This document shows, piece by piece, positions 1-8,660 of a DNA stretch of 64,000 nt. The stretch is from contig NZ_KE386908.1 of assembly GCF_000429485.1 (NCBI RefSeq), positions 124,001-188,000 on the forward strand. Reading direction: 5' to 3'. Numbering within the stretch: position 1 is the stretch's first letter; each line of letters opens with the position of its first letter. The position numbers and the translations under genes are program-made. The notes beneath the pieces are model-generated. The model saw only the letters and a list, made by a program, of their open reading frames with translations, was not told where the DNA came from and made no database searches. This DNA comes from Aliagarivorans marinus DSM 23064. GTDB lineage: Bacteria; Pseudomonadota; Gammaproteobacteria; Enterobacterales; Celerinatantimonadaceae.

Positions 1-1
1 T

Positions 2-3000
2 GGCGTGCTCGCCTACAACGGCATGGTGCGCGAGAACTATCCCGATCTGGAGATCCCCTCGGCGATTGTGCTGACCTACTGGCCGGGCGCCGCGCCGGAG
101 CAGGTGGAGAAAGAGGTCACCAAGCACTTAGAAGATGAGATTCTGGCGCTAAAAGGGCTGAAGACCTTCTCCAGCGGTTCCTACAACTCCTTCTCGGTGG
201 TCGCGGTGGAGTTCGATGCCGATATGCCGATGCTCGAGGCGATGCAGCTACTGCGCGACGCCATCGACAAGGCCGAGGCAGAGTTCCCCAGCGGCGCTGG
301 TATTGAGAAGCCGGAGATTGAAGAGATGTCGGTCTCCAATATGCCGGTGATCTCTTGGTCGCTAAGTAGTAACGCAGGGAGCGGCGAGGTCGACGACCTG
401 CTGCTCACCGATACCGCTAAGCGGGTCGAGCGCGCCTTCGAGCAGCTGCCGCTGGTGAAAAAAGTCGATATCGTCGGGATGCGCGAGAAGAGCCTGCATG
501 TGCGGCTCGACCCGTCGCGTTTGCGCGAGTTAGGCATATCCCCACTGTTGGTGCGCGAGCGTATTCAGGCGGCCAACTTGGATATGGCCTGGGGCGAGTT
601 TGAGGCCCAAGAGAATACCTTCACCATGTATCTGGCGGGGCGCTTTGAGCAGGTGCAGCAGGTGGAACTGCTGCCAATATTGCGCTTGGGCGAGCGTACC
701 GTGCGCTTGTATGAGCTGGCCGAGGTGGACTTGCGCCTCGACCGGGAGCGCAGCCGCACCTACTTCAGCATCGGTGGCGAGCCCTTCCAGCGTGGCGTTA
801 CGCTGGATGTGTTGAAGCGCCCCGGCGCCGATACCTTTGCTGTGATCGACTCCACCATCGCCCTGGTCGAGGAGCTGCAAAGTCAGGCCGACTGGCCGCA
901 GGGCCTGAGCATGACCCACATCAACGATGACGGCGAGCTGATTGAGCAGGCCTTTAACGATATCTCCAGCTCGATGCTGCAAGCGGTGGTGATCGTGTTT
1001 GCAGTACTGATGCTGCTGCTCACCTGGCGTGAGGCATTGATCGCCGGTTTGGCACTACCGGTAACCATGCTGGCAGTGCTCGCCACTATGGGCGCGCTGG
1101 GCTACAGCTTTAACTCGATGATTATGATCGGCATGGTGCTAGCACTCGGCCTGATGGTGGACGTGTACATCTTGGTGATGGAAGGGATGCACGAGAACCT
1201 GTTTGTTCGTCAGCTCAGCTTCGCCGAGGCTTCCATGGCCACGGTCAAGCAGTTTGCCCTGCCGGCTACCGCCGGTCAGCTCACCACGATTTTGGCGATG
1301 GTGCCGATGATGATGGTGGGCGGCATCGACGGCAAGTTTATCCGCATCCTGCCAATCACCATTACTGTGACCTTGCTGCTCAGCCTGTTTGTTGCCTTCC
1401 TGGTTTGCCTGCCGCTGTCGCGCTATATGCTGGAGAAGAATGCCGCCAACAGCCAGCCGCTGCTGATGGACAAATTCGCCGAACGGGTGCGCGAGGGCTT
1501 GAGCAACTGGCTAAGCCGCTGGGTACTGGCCAGCCGTGTGCATGCCTTTCTCTGGAGTGCAGCGGCGTTTTGCCTGTTTGCCTTTAGCCTGCACATCGCG
1601 GGTCTGTTGCCCTCCGAGATGTACCCAGAGGCGGATGACCGCAAGATTGGCGTGTCTATTGAGTTAGCCCCCGACGCCACCTTGGCCCAGTCGCAACGTG
1701 TCGCCGATAAGGCTGGCGAGTTCTTACTCGAGCAAGACTATATCGAGAAGATCATCGCCTACGTGGGCGCCAAGAGCCCAATGACCACCGCCAACCTCAA
1801 CGATGCACTGCTGCCGAGCGAGGCTTGGAATCAGGTGGGATTCAGCCTGACTCTGCTGCCCAAAGACCAGCGCGATAGCCTGTCGTTTGAATACTTAGAG
1901 CCGCTGCGCCAAGGGCTGGACAAGGCCTTGTCCGACGAACCAGGACTGACGGTGAAGCTGGTGCACATCGGTGGCAACCCCGATACTGCGGCACCGATCC
2001 AGATCGACTTAATCGGTGCCGATTACAATCAACTGATTCACTTAGCGGCCGAGGTTAAGCGTCAGCTACAAAGCATTCCCGGTAGCAGCGATGTAGCCGA
2101 TAACCTAGGGCCGGCCCTAAACGAGATCCGCTTCTTCCCGCGCCATGAGATGCTCAGCTTCCACGGTATCAGCGAGGCCGAGCTGGCCCAGCAGATCCGG
2201 GTCGCCATGGAAGAGGATGAGATTGGCCACTTTAAGGTGGAAGGGGTGGAAGACGACCCGAAAATCCGCCTCAGTATGTTGTGGCCCAGCCGCTTGGGTA
2301 GCCAAGGTGGGCCAAGGCATATCGCCGAGCTAAACCAGCTGCCGATCCTCAACCAGCAGGGGCGGGTGGTACCGCTGCGCGAGCTGGTGGAGTTTCAGGT
2401 ACAGCCGACCCCGCGGGTATTTGTCCACCGCGAGGGGCAACGCACCGTAACTGTCACTGCACGGGCGGAGGGGCGCACCGCCGCGGAAGTGGTCGCCGAC
2501 ATGCAAGAGGTGATGAGCGAGCTGAGCGAGAGTTGGCCGGCGGGCTATCGCTACGCCTTTGGCGGCGAGGTGACCAAGGCCGATGAGAGCTATGGGCAGA
2601 TGGGGATCGCCTTCTTGGTGGCGATGGGCTCGATCTTTGTGTTGCTCAGCCTGATGTTTAACTCCTTCGCCCAGCCGCTGATCATTATCTTGGTGGTGCC
2701 ACTGGCGATGATCGGTACCTTCTTTGGGTATTTCCTCACCGGCACCGTGATGTCCTTCTCCGGGCTTATCGGCATCGTCTCCTTGGCCGGTATTGCGGTG
2801 AACAACGGCATCGTGTTGGTGGATACCATGAACCAGCATCTGCGCCGCGGCGAGAGTGTGGCTCAGGCCGCCAGCTTGGGCGCGGCGGATCGCTTGCGGC
2901 CGATCCTCAGCACCAGCCTAACCACCATCTTGAGCCTGCTGCCGCTGGCCTATAGCGACCCGCAGTGGTATCCGCTGTGTATGGCGATTGTCTATGGTTT

Positions 3001-3139
3001 GGTGGCCTCAACGCTGATCTCCTTGGTGGTGATCCCGGCGTTTTATCTGCTCTTAACCAAGCCTGAGGTAACTAAGCCCGTATCCAAGCAGGATCAACAG
3101 CCACGCAGTGAATCAAACGTCGAAATAGAAGGAGTTTAA
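2..3139 (+). CDS. RND-family efflux pump inner-membrane subunit (5' end outside window)
   Basis: Proton-driven multidrug-type exporter of the AcrB/HAE1 superfamily, acting in the inner membrane with a periplasmic adaptor and an outer-membrane channel that are not in view. The reading frame is open through the first base; the visible part begins at the family's N-terminal pore region (the WPGAAPEQVEKEV motif), so only some 20-30 residues including TM1 are missing. Two large periplasmic loops separate hydrophobic blocks near residues 325-475 and 860-1015. TM4 reads GLMVDVYILVMEGM (about residues 383-396): the first Asp of the usual Asp-Asp proton-relay pair is kept but the second is Val. TM10 reads AVNNGIVLVD, with Asn where AcrB has Lys940. 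The stop is three bases before a TetR gene, so both form one operon. Substrate unknown. Confidence 0.93.
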   Translation, partial: GVLAYNGMVRENYPDLEIPSAIVLTYWPGAAPEQVEKEVTKHLEDEILALKGLKTFSSGSYNSFSVVAVEFDADMPMLEAMQLLRDAIDKAEAEFPSGAGIEKPEIEEMSVSNMPVISWSLSSNAGSGEVDDLLLTDTAKRVERAFEQLPLVKKVDIVGMREKSLHVRLDPSRLRELGISPLLVRERIQAANLDMAWGEFEAQENTFTMYLAGRFEQVQQVELLPILRLGERTVRLYELAEVDLRLDRERSRTYFSIGGEPFQRGVTLDVLKRPGADTFAVIDSTIALVEELQSQADWPQGLSMTHINDDGELIEQAFNDISSSMLQAVVIVFAVLMLLLTWREALIAGLALPVTMLAVLATMGALGYSFNSMIMIGMVLALGLMVDVYILVMEGMHENLFVRQLSFAEASMATVKQFALPATAGQLTTILAMVPMMMVGGIDGKFIRILPITITVTLLLSLFVAFLVCLPLSRYMLEKNAANSQPLLMDKFAERVREGLSNWLSRWVLASRVHAFLWSAAAFCLFAFSLHIAGLLPSEMYPEADDRKIGVSIELAPDATLAQSQRVADKAGEFLLEQDYIEKIIAYVGAKSPMTTANLNDALLPSEAWNQVGFSLTLLPKDQRDSLSFEYLEPLRQGLDKALSDEPGLTVKLVHIGGNPDTAAPIQIDLIGADYNQLIHLAAEVKRQLQSIPGSSDVADNLGPALNEIRFFPRHEMLSFHGISEAELAQQIRVAMEEDEIGHFKVEGVEDDPKIRLSMLWPSRLGSQGGPRHIAELNQLPILNQQGRVVPLRELVEFQVQPTPRVFVHREGQRTVTVTARAEGRTAAEVVADMQEVMSELSESWPAGYRYAFGGEVTKADESYGQMGIAFLVAMGSIFVLLSLMFNSFAQPLIIILVVPLAMIGTFFGYFLTGTVMSFSGLIGIVSLAGIAVNNGIVLVDTMNQHLRRGESVAQAASLGAADRLRPILSTSLTTILSLLPLAYSDPQWYPLCMAIVYGLVASTLISLVVIPAFYLLLTKPEVTKPVSKQDQQPRSESNVEIEGV

Positions 3140-3142
3140 TCG

Positions 3143-3748
3143 ATGGCGCGACGTACCAAACAAGAGGCCGCCCAGACCCGGGTAGCCTTGTTAGCTGCTG
3201 CAACCGCCGTGTTCGCCGAGAAAGGCTTGGCTAAGACCACGCTGGCGCAGATCGCCAGCCATGCCGGGCTGACCCGTGGTGCTATCTATTGGCACTTTGA
3301 GAACAAAGCGGCACTGGTCTGCGCCTTGTGGGATCAGCTACTCGAGCCCTATGGCGAGCTGTTCAATGAGATTGGCATGCGCACCCCTGCGGAGCTGCCC
3401 CAAGGGATGATGTTGATAGCCGAACGCCTGCTCCGTCAGCTGCTCGACGACCCGCAGATGCAGGCCTTGGTCAAGGTAAGCTTGCAAGCCCATGGTGACG
3501 ATGAGTTTTTGGCGCATACTAAAGCCCAGCGCGACGAAGAGAAGCGCAAGATGCTGCTGGCCTTTCAGGCCATCGAAGCGGGCGGCTATTTGCAGGACTT
3601 TCACACGCCCTCATCGGCGGTGTTCTTGTATGTGGCCTTTATCAGTGGCTGCTTCGAGCGCTGGCATAGCGACCCGCAGAGCTACGATTTAGCTTGTGTG
3701 GAAAGCTTACTGGCGGGGATAAAAGTTAGCTTGTTCAAAGATAACTAA
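3143..3748 (+). CDS. TetR/AcrR-family transcriptional regulator
   Basis: Probable repressor of the adjoining RND pump. Residues 10-57 form the TetR helix-turn-helix, with recognition-helix sequence LTRGAIYWHFENKAAL, which is close to AcrR. The rest is an all-helical ligand-binding and dimerisation domain. Length (201 aa) is normal. The ATG is preceded by the AAGGAG at the very end of the pump gene, and the stop-to-start gap is 3 bp, so the regulator is co-transcribed downstream of its likely target, unlike the divergent acrR-acrAB arrangement. Family call is firm; the link to the pump is inferred from position. Confidence 0.92.
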   Translation: MARRTKQEAAQTRVALLAAATAVFAEKGLAKTTLAQIASHAGLTRGAIYWHFENKAALVCALWDQLLEPYGELFNEIGMRTPAELPQGMMLIAERLLRQLLDDPQMQALVKVSLQAHGDDEFLAHTKAQRDEEKRKMLLAFQAIEAGGYLQDFHTPSSAVFLYVAFISGCFERWHSDPQSYDLACVESLLAGIKVSLFKDN

Positions 3749-3760
3749 GGTTTAGGGCGC

Positions 3761-3787
3761 AAAAAAGCCAGCTTGGGGGCTGGCTTG
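3761..3787 (-). terminator. Rho-independent terminator between convergent genes
   Basis: Stem AAGCCAGC/GCTGGCTT (3765-3772 and 3779-3786) with a 6-nt loop. Read on the minus strand it is followed by six T, so it best serves the leftward PEP-CTERM-like gene; on the plus strand the U-tract is poor. Confidence 0.75.
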
Positions 3788-3826
3788 ATCTTAGGCTTGG
3801 CTTGGAATGAACTGGAGCTCGTGCTC

Positions 3827-4678
3827 CTAGTGGCGTTGACGTCGGTAACGTACGCCCAGCAGGCATAAGCCTAGGCCAAACATTGCCAATACACCCGGCT
3901 CGTTAACCGAGGTGATTCGGAATTCACCACCAATTTTTATGTTACGTATGGCGTCTCCGTTTTCTTGTAACACAAAGGCAACGTCTTCCCATGTACTAGT
4001 TTCCTCATCAAATTCTTTTGGAATGTTGAACTGATAGATCCATTCAATTTCGATATCTTCTAGCCAAAGATCATAAACGGATTGGATTTCTCCGTCCCAA
4101 TTGATCATGAGGAAGTCACCGTCAAAAGCATCGCCTATATCCTCGAGATTCGAAAAGTCGAATACGCCTCGTAACTCGACATTCCCGGCATCAACGTATC
4201 CCGACGTAACGTTCATCTCCGCAATGCTCTTGTTACCATATGCTCCTGTTAAATCGAGCGCCAGAGTACCGGTCTGGTAGAAAGGAGCTGCTAATCCATT
4301 TGGAAGGCCAACATACTCACCGATAATTGGAGAGATAATGTTTACCGAAAGATCCCAGATATTGCTATATCCACCATCATTAACATTTAAGCCATTAGGT
4401 TCGAGTGAAGTTACTCTGCTTTCATCGGGCGACTTCCCTGGATCCATCTCATCGTAAGTTTGGATCCCGGCTGTATTTGGAACTGAGCACTTTTCCCCAA
4501 CAGCTGAACAGTTGATTAAGTTTCCAGATATAGTTGATTGCACCCAAACATCTGCTTTCAAGTAATCGAAGCCATGTTCTTGAATACCATCGACATTGAA
4601 ATAAAGCTGAGTTGCCTGAGCTAGGCCTGTTATCCCAAATAGTAGGGCTCCTAAGCTCAATTTAAATATTCCTTTCAT
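3827..4678 (-). CDS. Secreted PEP-CTERM-like sorting-domain protein
   Basis: Exported protein of unknown function. Residues 1-22 are a signal peptide (cut near AQA-TQ). The last 26 residues have the tripartite layout of PEP-CTERM/exosortase substrates: a short Pro motif (VNEPGVLA), a hydrophobic segment (MFGLGLCLLGV) and a basic tail (RYRRQRH). The middle is acidic and predicted beta-rich with no recognised enzymatic motif; one Cys pair lies near residues 58-65. In the family this tail is recognised by an exosortase that processes proteins for export, often with exopolysaccharide. No exosortase is in this window. ATG with AGGGAA upstream. The gene is somewhat more AT-rich than its neighbours. 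Confidence 0.75.
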   Translation of the reverse strand: MKGIFKLSLGALLFGITGLAQATQLYFNVDGIQEHGFDYLKADVWVQSTISGNLINCSAVGEKCSVPNTAGIQTYDEMDPGKSPDESRVTSLEPNGLNVNDGGYSNIWDLSVNIISPIIGEYVGLPNGLAAPFYQTGTLALDLTGAYGNKSIAEMNVTSGYVDAGNVELRGVFDFSNLEDIGDAFDGDFLMINWDGEIQSVYDLWLEDIEIEWIYQFNIPKEFDEETSTWEDVAFVLQENGDAIRNIKIGGEFRITSVNEPGVLAMFGLGLCLLGVRYRRQRH

Positions 4679-5084
4679 GGTAAGTTCCCTTAGATTAAGC
4701 GTTCAAACAAACAGAGCGCATTACTCTTGGCAACTAGCAGGAACCGTACCATTCGTAAAAATCCATAATTTACATGTGGTTACGATCATTTATTAATGCA
4801 GTTAATAGGGTGGTGTAAAAGTTAATGGCAGCAAAAGCTGTAAATATAAAATGCGCATCATGTGAGGTGATGTACTATTTAGCTTTGTGATGTTTTCACC
4901 TTGGTTGTATCAGTAACAGCAGAATCAATTGGGAATAAACGGCTTAGGGGAGCGGGGAAGCCGCGTTTTCTACCCCTTTAGTGTAAATATTTCTGACAAT
5001 CGATAGGGTAAGTCGGAATGAACGCACATCAAAGAAAGCACATCAAACAAGGGCAACTCAGCACAAGACTTGCCCCTTACCGCT
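4679..5084. other. Intergenic region, 406 bp
   Basis: AT-rich spacer between two leftward genes. It must hold the promoter of the PEP-CTERM-like gene and the end of the TauE/SafE transcript, but I see no clear -35/-10 pair, operator or strong terminator. A weak imperfect inverted repeat (AAGGGCAA/TTGCCCCTT) lies at about 5049-5078, close to the TauE/SafE stop. Confidence 0.5.
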
Positions 5085-5972
5085 CTACACAAACAGCTTG
5101 ATGATCATCAAGCAGGCGAGGGTCAATGAGCAGATCCCCACCAGCCGACGCAGCAGCTGCTCTTTTAGCGCGCGTACGGAAAAGGTGGCCAGTGGTACTG
5201 AGCACAGGGCGCCAGCGCTCAACGGCAGGGCCAGGCTCCAGTCGATCTGCTCTAGCAGTAGCATGTAGGCCAGCAAGCCAACCAGGCAGGTGAGGGCCTC
5301 GCTAAATGAGGTGATCGCTACCGCTTTACGTGCCGAGATCCCCGACACCACTTGGCCTGAGGTCACCAATGGCCCATAGCCGCCACCGCTCACTCCCTTG
5401 TTAAAGGCTGCCAGAGTGCCGATGGCAAGGATATGTCCTAGGCGAAAGCGCAGTCGCTTGTTGGCGTTGAGCAGGGTAATCACGCCAGTAAGCAGGATGA
5501 CGCCGGCGATAAACAGCGTTAGATGCTGCTTCGAGATGCTAACGGCGAAGCTCACCGCTACCACTGCACCCAGTACGCTAAGCAGCCCCAATAAGAATGC
5601 CACCCCGCGCGCTTGGCGATCGCCAAGGATATCGACATTGCCATCGCGATGGTGCATCAGTGTGGCGGCAATGCCGGTGAGCAGTTCACTCAGCAAGATA
5701 CATGGCACCACTTGTAGAGGTTCGAAGCCGGCCAGCAGTAGCAGCGGGGTTAAGCTGGTGCCGTAGCCCATGCCCAGGCTGGAATCGATGTATTCACAGC
5801 AAAATGCAGCAAAGAAAACCAGCAGTAAGGGAGTTAGCTGGTGGGGATCGGCCAGTGTTAACCAACCATGCGCAGTGAGTGCCAGCAGGCAGGCTGTAAT
5901 CAGTAGCAGGCTGAGTTGCACCCGTCTTAGGCGTAGCAGATGGCTGGGGAGGGTAAGCAGTGCAGTCGTCAT
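5085..5972 (-). CDS. TauE/SafE-family sulfite/organosulfur anion exporter
   Basis: Polytopic inner-membrane protein (295 aa, about eight hydrophobic segments). Family features are the N-terminal FFAAFCCEYIDSSLGMGYGTSLTPLLLL and the internal repeat GTLAAFNKGVSGGGYGPLVTSGQVVSG. TauE/SafE proteins are proposed to export sulfite, sulfoacetate or related anions. ATG with AGGA seven bases upstream. It is divergent from a sigma-54 activator gene 175 bp away, and a palindrome plus a sigma-54-like promoter lie in front of it, so it is probably the activator's target. The true substrate cannot be read from sequence. Confidence 0.85.
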   Translation of the reverse strand: MTTALLTLPSHLLRLRRVQLSLLLITACLLALTAHGWLTLADPHQLTPLLLVFFAAFCCEYIDSSLGMGYGTSLTPLLLLAGFEPLQVVPCILLSELLTGIAATLMHHRDGNVDILGDRQARGVAFLLGLLSVLGAVVAVSFAVSISKQHLTLFIAGVILLTGVITLLNANKRLRFRLGHILAIGTLAAFNKGVSGGGYGPLVTSGQVVSGISARKAVAITSFSEALTCLVGLLAYMLLLEQIDWSLALPLSAGALCSVPLATFSVRALKEQLLRRLVGICSLTLACLMIIKLFV

Positions 5973-6010
5973 AGGAGTTCCTTTTCGTCAGTGATTTACC
6001 CCATGACGAA

Positions 6011-6025
6011 TCAAGCAACGTGCCT
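6011..6025 (-). promoter_or_regulatory. Candidate sigma-54 promoter for the TauE/SafE gene
   Basis: On the minus strand the sequence reads AGGCACG-TTGC-TTGAT, close to the consensus TGGCACG-N4-TTGCW: the -24 half is 6/7 and the -12 half keeps TTG but has GA for GC. It lies about 40 bp before the start codon and downstream of the palindrome at 6057-6080. The -12 mismatch keeps confidence modest. Confidence 0.45.
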
Positions 6026-6056
6026 GTTTTTAACTATTGAATATAAAGACTATTTC

Positions 6057-6080
6057 TGGTGATGGTGATCGCCATCACCA
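6057..6080. promoter_or_regulatory. Palindrome, candidate activator-binding site (UAS)
   Basis: Two perfect 9-bp arms, TGGTGATGG and CCATCACCA, separated by TGATCG. It sits in the divergent promoter region, 85 bp from the TauE/SafE start and 68 bp from the activator start. This is the size and position expected for a bacterial enhancer-binding protein dimer site. Assignment to the adjacent activator is inference. Confidence 0.6.
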
Positions 6081-6147
6081 AATATCGTAGAACTGCCTGC
6101 TATATTTGGTAGCTCATTAATGACTAACTACTAAATATGAGGGCGGT

Positions 6148-7632
6148 ATGAAGCGATTCTCGGGCTTAGCCTTGGCCTGCTGGCAAAGCCTTGGTAAGCC
6201 CCACAGTATTATGCACTGTCTGCAGCAAGCCAGTTTGGGTCTGGCCAAGTTGCAAGGGCCTCTGCTGCTACAGGTGTTGCATTTTGATCGCCAGCAAGCA
6301 AGGCTGGAGTCGCTGTCTATAGATGGCCAGACAGCAAACCCATTCCAGCTCGCTATCAGCAAGCCGGCGTCACTTGATGCACTGACGCGCTGCGCTGAGC
6401 AACTACAGACTTTGCGAAATGAGCAGCTCCCTGAAGAGTTAAGCCTTGGCTTGGCGCAACCTACCTTGCTGCTGGGGCTCGGCGTGTATCGACAACAGCC
6501 CTACCTGCTTCGCCTGTCGTTGGCCAGTGCCATCAAGCCGGAGCCGAGCTTAGAGCAGGCGCTACAAGAAGTGGCAGAGCCCCTAGCGGCCTGCCTAAAG
6601 TTGCACTTGGATAGCGGCAGTCATGTGAGTGTAGCGCCGTTAGAAGACTCGTTGGGTGGCAGTATTGTTGGCGCGGAGGGCGGCTTGGCAGGGGTGGTGC
6701 AACAGGTTAAGCAACTGGCCAGTGTGCCTGCGCCGGTGATGCTGATGGGCGAGTCGGGCAGCGGTAAAGAGGTGATTGCCCGGGCCTTACACAGCCTGTC
6801 CACCCGTGCTGAGCAGCCGTTTATTCGCTGTAACTGCGGCGCTATTCCGCCCGAGCTTATCGACTCGCAGCTGTTTGGTCATGAAAAGGGCGCATTTACC
6901 GGCGCAACCAGCATGCATCGTGGTTGGTTCGAACGGGCCAATGGTGGCACCTTGCTGCTCGATGAAGTGGCCGAGCTGCCACTGGCCGCTCAGGTCCGCC
7001 TGTTAAGAGTGCTACAAGATGGTTGGGTTGAGCGAGTGGGTGGGCAAGCCCCCTTCAAAGTGGATGTGCGGATCGTGGCGGCCACGCATCGCAACGTGCC
7101 ACAGATGATTGCTGAAGGGCGGTTTCGTGAAGACTTATGGTATCGCTTGGCGGTATTCCCACTGAGTATCCCACCGCTTAGGGAGCGGCTACAAGACCTA
7201 CCTGAGCTGATTAGCCACTTCGCCGCCAAATCCTGTAAGCGCTTTGGCCTGCCGCCGCTGCGGCTGGCCGCCGAAGACTTACTGGCACTACAGGGCTATC
7301 ACTGGCCGGGCAATGTGCGCGAGTTGGCCTCGGTCATCGACCGCGCTGCGCTGTTAGCCCAGAACGGCGTGCTCAACATCACGGCAGCCTTGGGGGTGGC
7401 AACGCTGCCTGCTGACACCGCTGCGCATGCTACTGGTTGCCCTTCCCAGACAAACGCCGAGCACGTCTGGGATCTCAACGAAGTGAACCGGCGGCACATC
7501 CAAGCGGCGTTGCTTCACTGCCAAGGGGTGGTAGAAGGTACTAATGGGGCGGCTCAGCTACTAGGGCTCAACCCCAATACCTTGCGCGCCCGGATGAAAA
7601 AGCTTGGCGTCGATTGGCGGGCTTACAAGTAG
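6148..7632 (+). CDS. Sigma-54-dependent transcriptional activator (enhancer-binding protein)
   Basis: AAA+ activator that remodels sigma-54 RNA polymerase. An N-terminal sensory region (1-180) has no motif I recognise. Then follow Walker A GESGSGKE (about 200), the sigma-54 contact loop GAFTGA (about 248-253), Walker B GGTLLLDEVAEL and the arginine-finger segment FREDLWYRLAVFPL. A C-terminal Fis-type helix-turn-helix (GAAQLLGLNPNTLRARMKKLG) occupies about 465-490. All catalytic motifs are intact and there is no response-regulator receiver domain, so control is likely through the N-terminal region by a small molecule or partner. The order resembles NorR-class regulators. Divergent from the TauE/SafE gene, its most likely target. 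GAGGGCGG serves as ribosome site. Confidence 0.93.
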   Translation: MKRFSGLALACWQSLGKPHSIMHCLQQASLGLAKLQGPLLLQVLHFDRQQARLESLSIDGQTANPFQLAISKPASLDALTRCAEQLQTLRNEQLPEELSLGLAQPTLLLGLGVYRQQPYLLRLSLASAIKPEPSLEQALQEVAEPLAACLKLHLDSGSHVSVAPLEDSLGGSIVGAEGGLAGVVQQVKQLASVPAPVMLMGESGSGKEVIARALHSLSTRAEQPFIRCNCGAIPPELIDSQLFGHEKGAFTGATSMHRGWFERANGGTLLLDEVAELPLAAQVRLLRVLQDGWVERVGGQAPFKVDVRIVAATHRNVPQMIAEGRFREDLWYRLAVFPLSIPPLRERLQDLPELISHFAAKSCKRFGLPPLRLAAEDLLALQGYHWPGNVRELASVIDRAALLAQNGVLNITAALGVATLPADTAAHATGCPSQTNAEHVWDLNEVNRRHIQAALLHCQGVVEGTNGAAQLLGLNPNTLRARMKKLGVDWRAYK

Positions 7633-7677
7633 TGCCCGCCATCACTCTTACCTTCGCCCTCACTCTCACTTATGCTG

Positions 7678-8523
7678 CTAGCTGTGCTGTAGCAGATACA
7701 GCGCGGCAATCTCCTCAGCCCAAATGGTATCGTCGATGGTTTCCAGCACCATCGGGATCCCATCAAAGCGTGGGTCTTGCATGATAAAGCGGAAGGCATC
7801 CCAGCCGATATTGCCCTGCCCAAGGCTGTGGTGGCGGTCGACCCGGCTGCCTAGGGTGCTCTTGGCATCGTTAAGATGCATACCGCGTAGGTACTCAAAG
7901 CCCACTACTTTCGCGAACTCGCTCCAGCTCTCGGCGCTCGCCTCCATGCTGGATAGGTCGTAGCCTGCGGCAAAGGCGTGGCAGGTATCGATGCACACGC
8001 CCACGCGGCGCTTATCTTCAACCTGCTCGATGATCTCGGCGAGGTGCTCAAAGCGCCAACCTAGGTTACTGCCTTGACCGGCGGTGTTCTCAATCACAGC
8101 GACCACATCGGGTACCTGCTGATGGGCCAGGTTGATCGACTCGGCGATGGTCGCCAAGCAATCTTGCTCGCTGACCTTGCGCAGGTGGCTGCCCGGGTGG
8201 AAGTTCAGCAGCGGCAGACCCAACTGGTGGCAGCGCTCCAGCTCGTCGATAAAGGCATTGCGGGATTTGCTCAGTGCCTCGGCCTCCGGGTGGCCGAGGT
8301 TAATCAGGTAGCTGTCGTGGGTAAGCACTTGCTCGGGGGCGATGCCTGCCTCACTGAGGTTCTTCTTAAAGGCCTGAATGCTCTTCTCGGTAAGCGGCTT
8401 GGCCTGCCATTGGCGTTGGTTCTTGGTGAACAGGGCGAAGGCTTTGGCATTGAGTTTGGCGGCATTAAGCGGCGCGTTCTCAACGCCACCGGCGGCGCTG
8501 ACGTGGGCTCCCACATACTTCAT
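7678..8523 (-). CDS. nfo: Endonuclease IV (AP endonuclease)
   Basis: Zinc-dependent DNA repair enzyme cleaving 5' to abasic sites. TIM-barrel AP-endonuclease-2 family, 281 aa as in E. coli Nfo. Metal-site motifs visible in order: [13 protein letters not shown] at the N terminus, [36 protein letters not shown] and DRHHSLGQG, with the final [10 protein letters not shown]. The frame is open 23 codons further upstream, but I chose the ATG at 8523 because it begins the conserved MKYVGAH and has AGAGGA just before it. Confidence 0.96.
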   Translation of the reverse strand: MKYVGAHVSAAGGVENAPLNAAKLNAKAFALFTKNQRQWQAKPLTEKSIQAFKKNLSEAGIAPEQVLTHDSYLINLGHPEAEALSKSRNAFIDELERCHQLGLPLLNFHPGSHLRKVSEQDCLATIAESINLAHQQVPDVVAVIENTAGQGSNLGWRFEHLAEIIEQVEDKRRVGVCIDTCHAFAAGYDLSSMEASAESWSEFAKVVGFEYLRGMHLNDAKSTLGSRVDRHHSLGQGNIGWDAFRFIMQDPRFDGIPMVLETIDDTIWAEEIAALYLLQHS

Positions 8524-8616
8524 GGTCGATCCTCTTAGAGCGAAGTTTAAAAACAAGCGCGCTATTTGAACCGGAATCGGGCTCACAAGCAAACCTTAAT
8601 CGCCGCTATGGGCATC

Positions 8617-8643
8617 AAAAAAGGCCGCCATCTGGCGACCTTG
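8617..8643 (-). terminator. Rho-independent terminator of the GH5 gene
   Basis: Minus strand: AAGGTCGCCA, 2-nt loop GA, TGGCGGCCTT (one G-U pair), then a T run. It lies 20 bp past the stop of the GH5 enzyme gene. Confidence 0.8.
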
Positions 8644-8660
8644 TTGGGTTGGGTGGGAGA

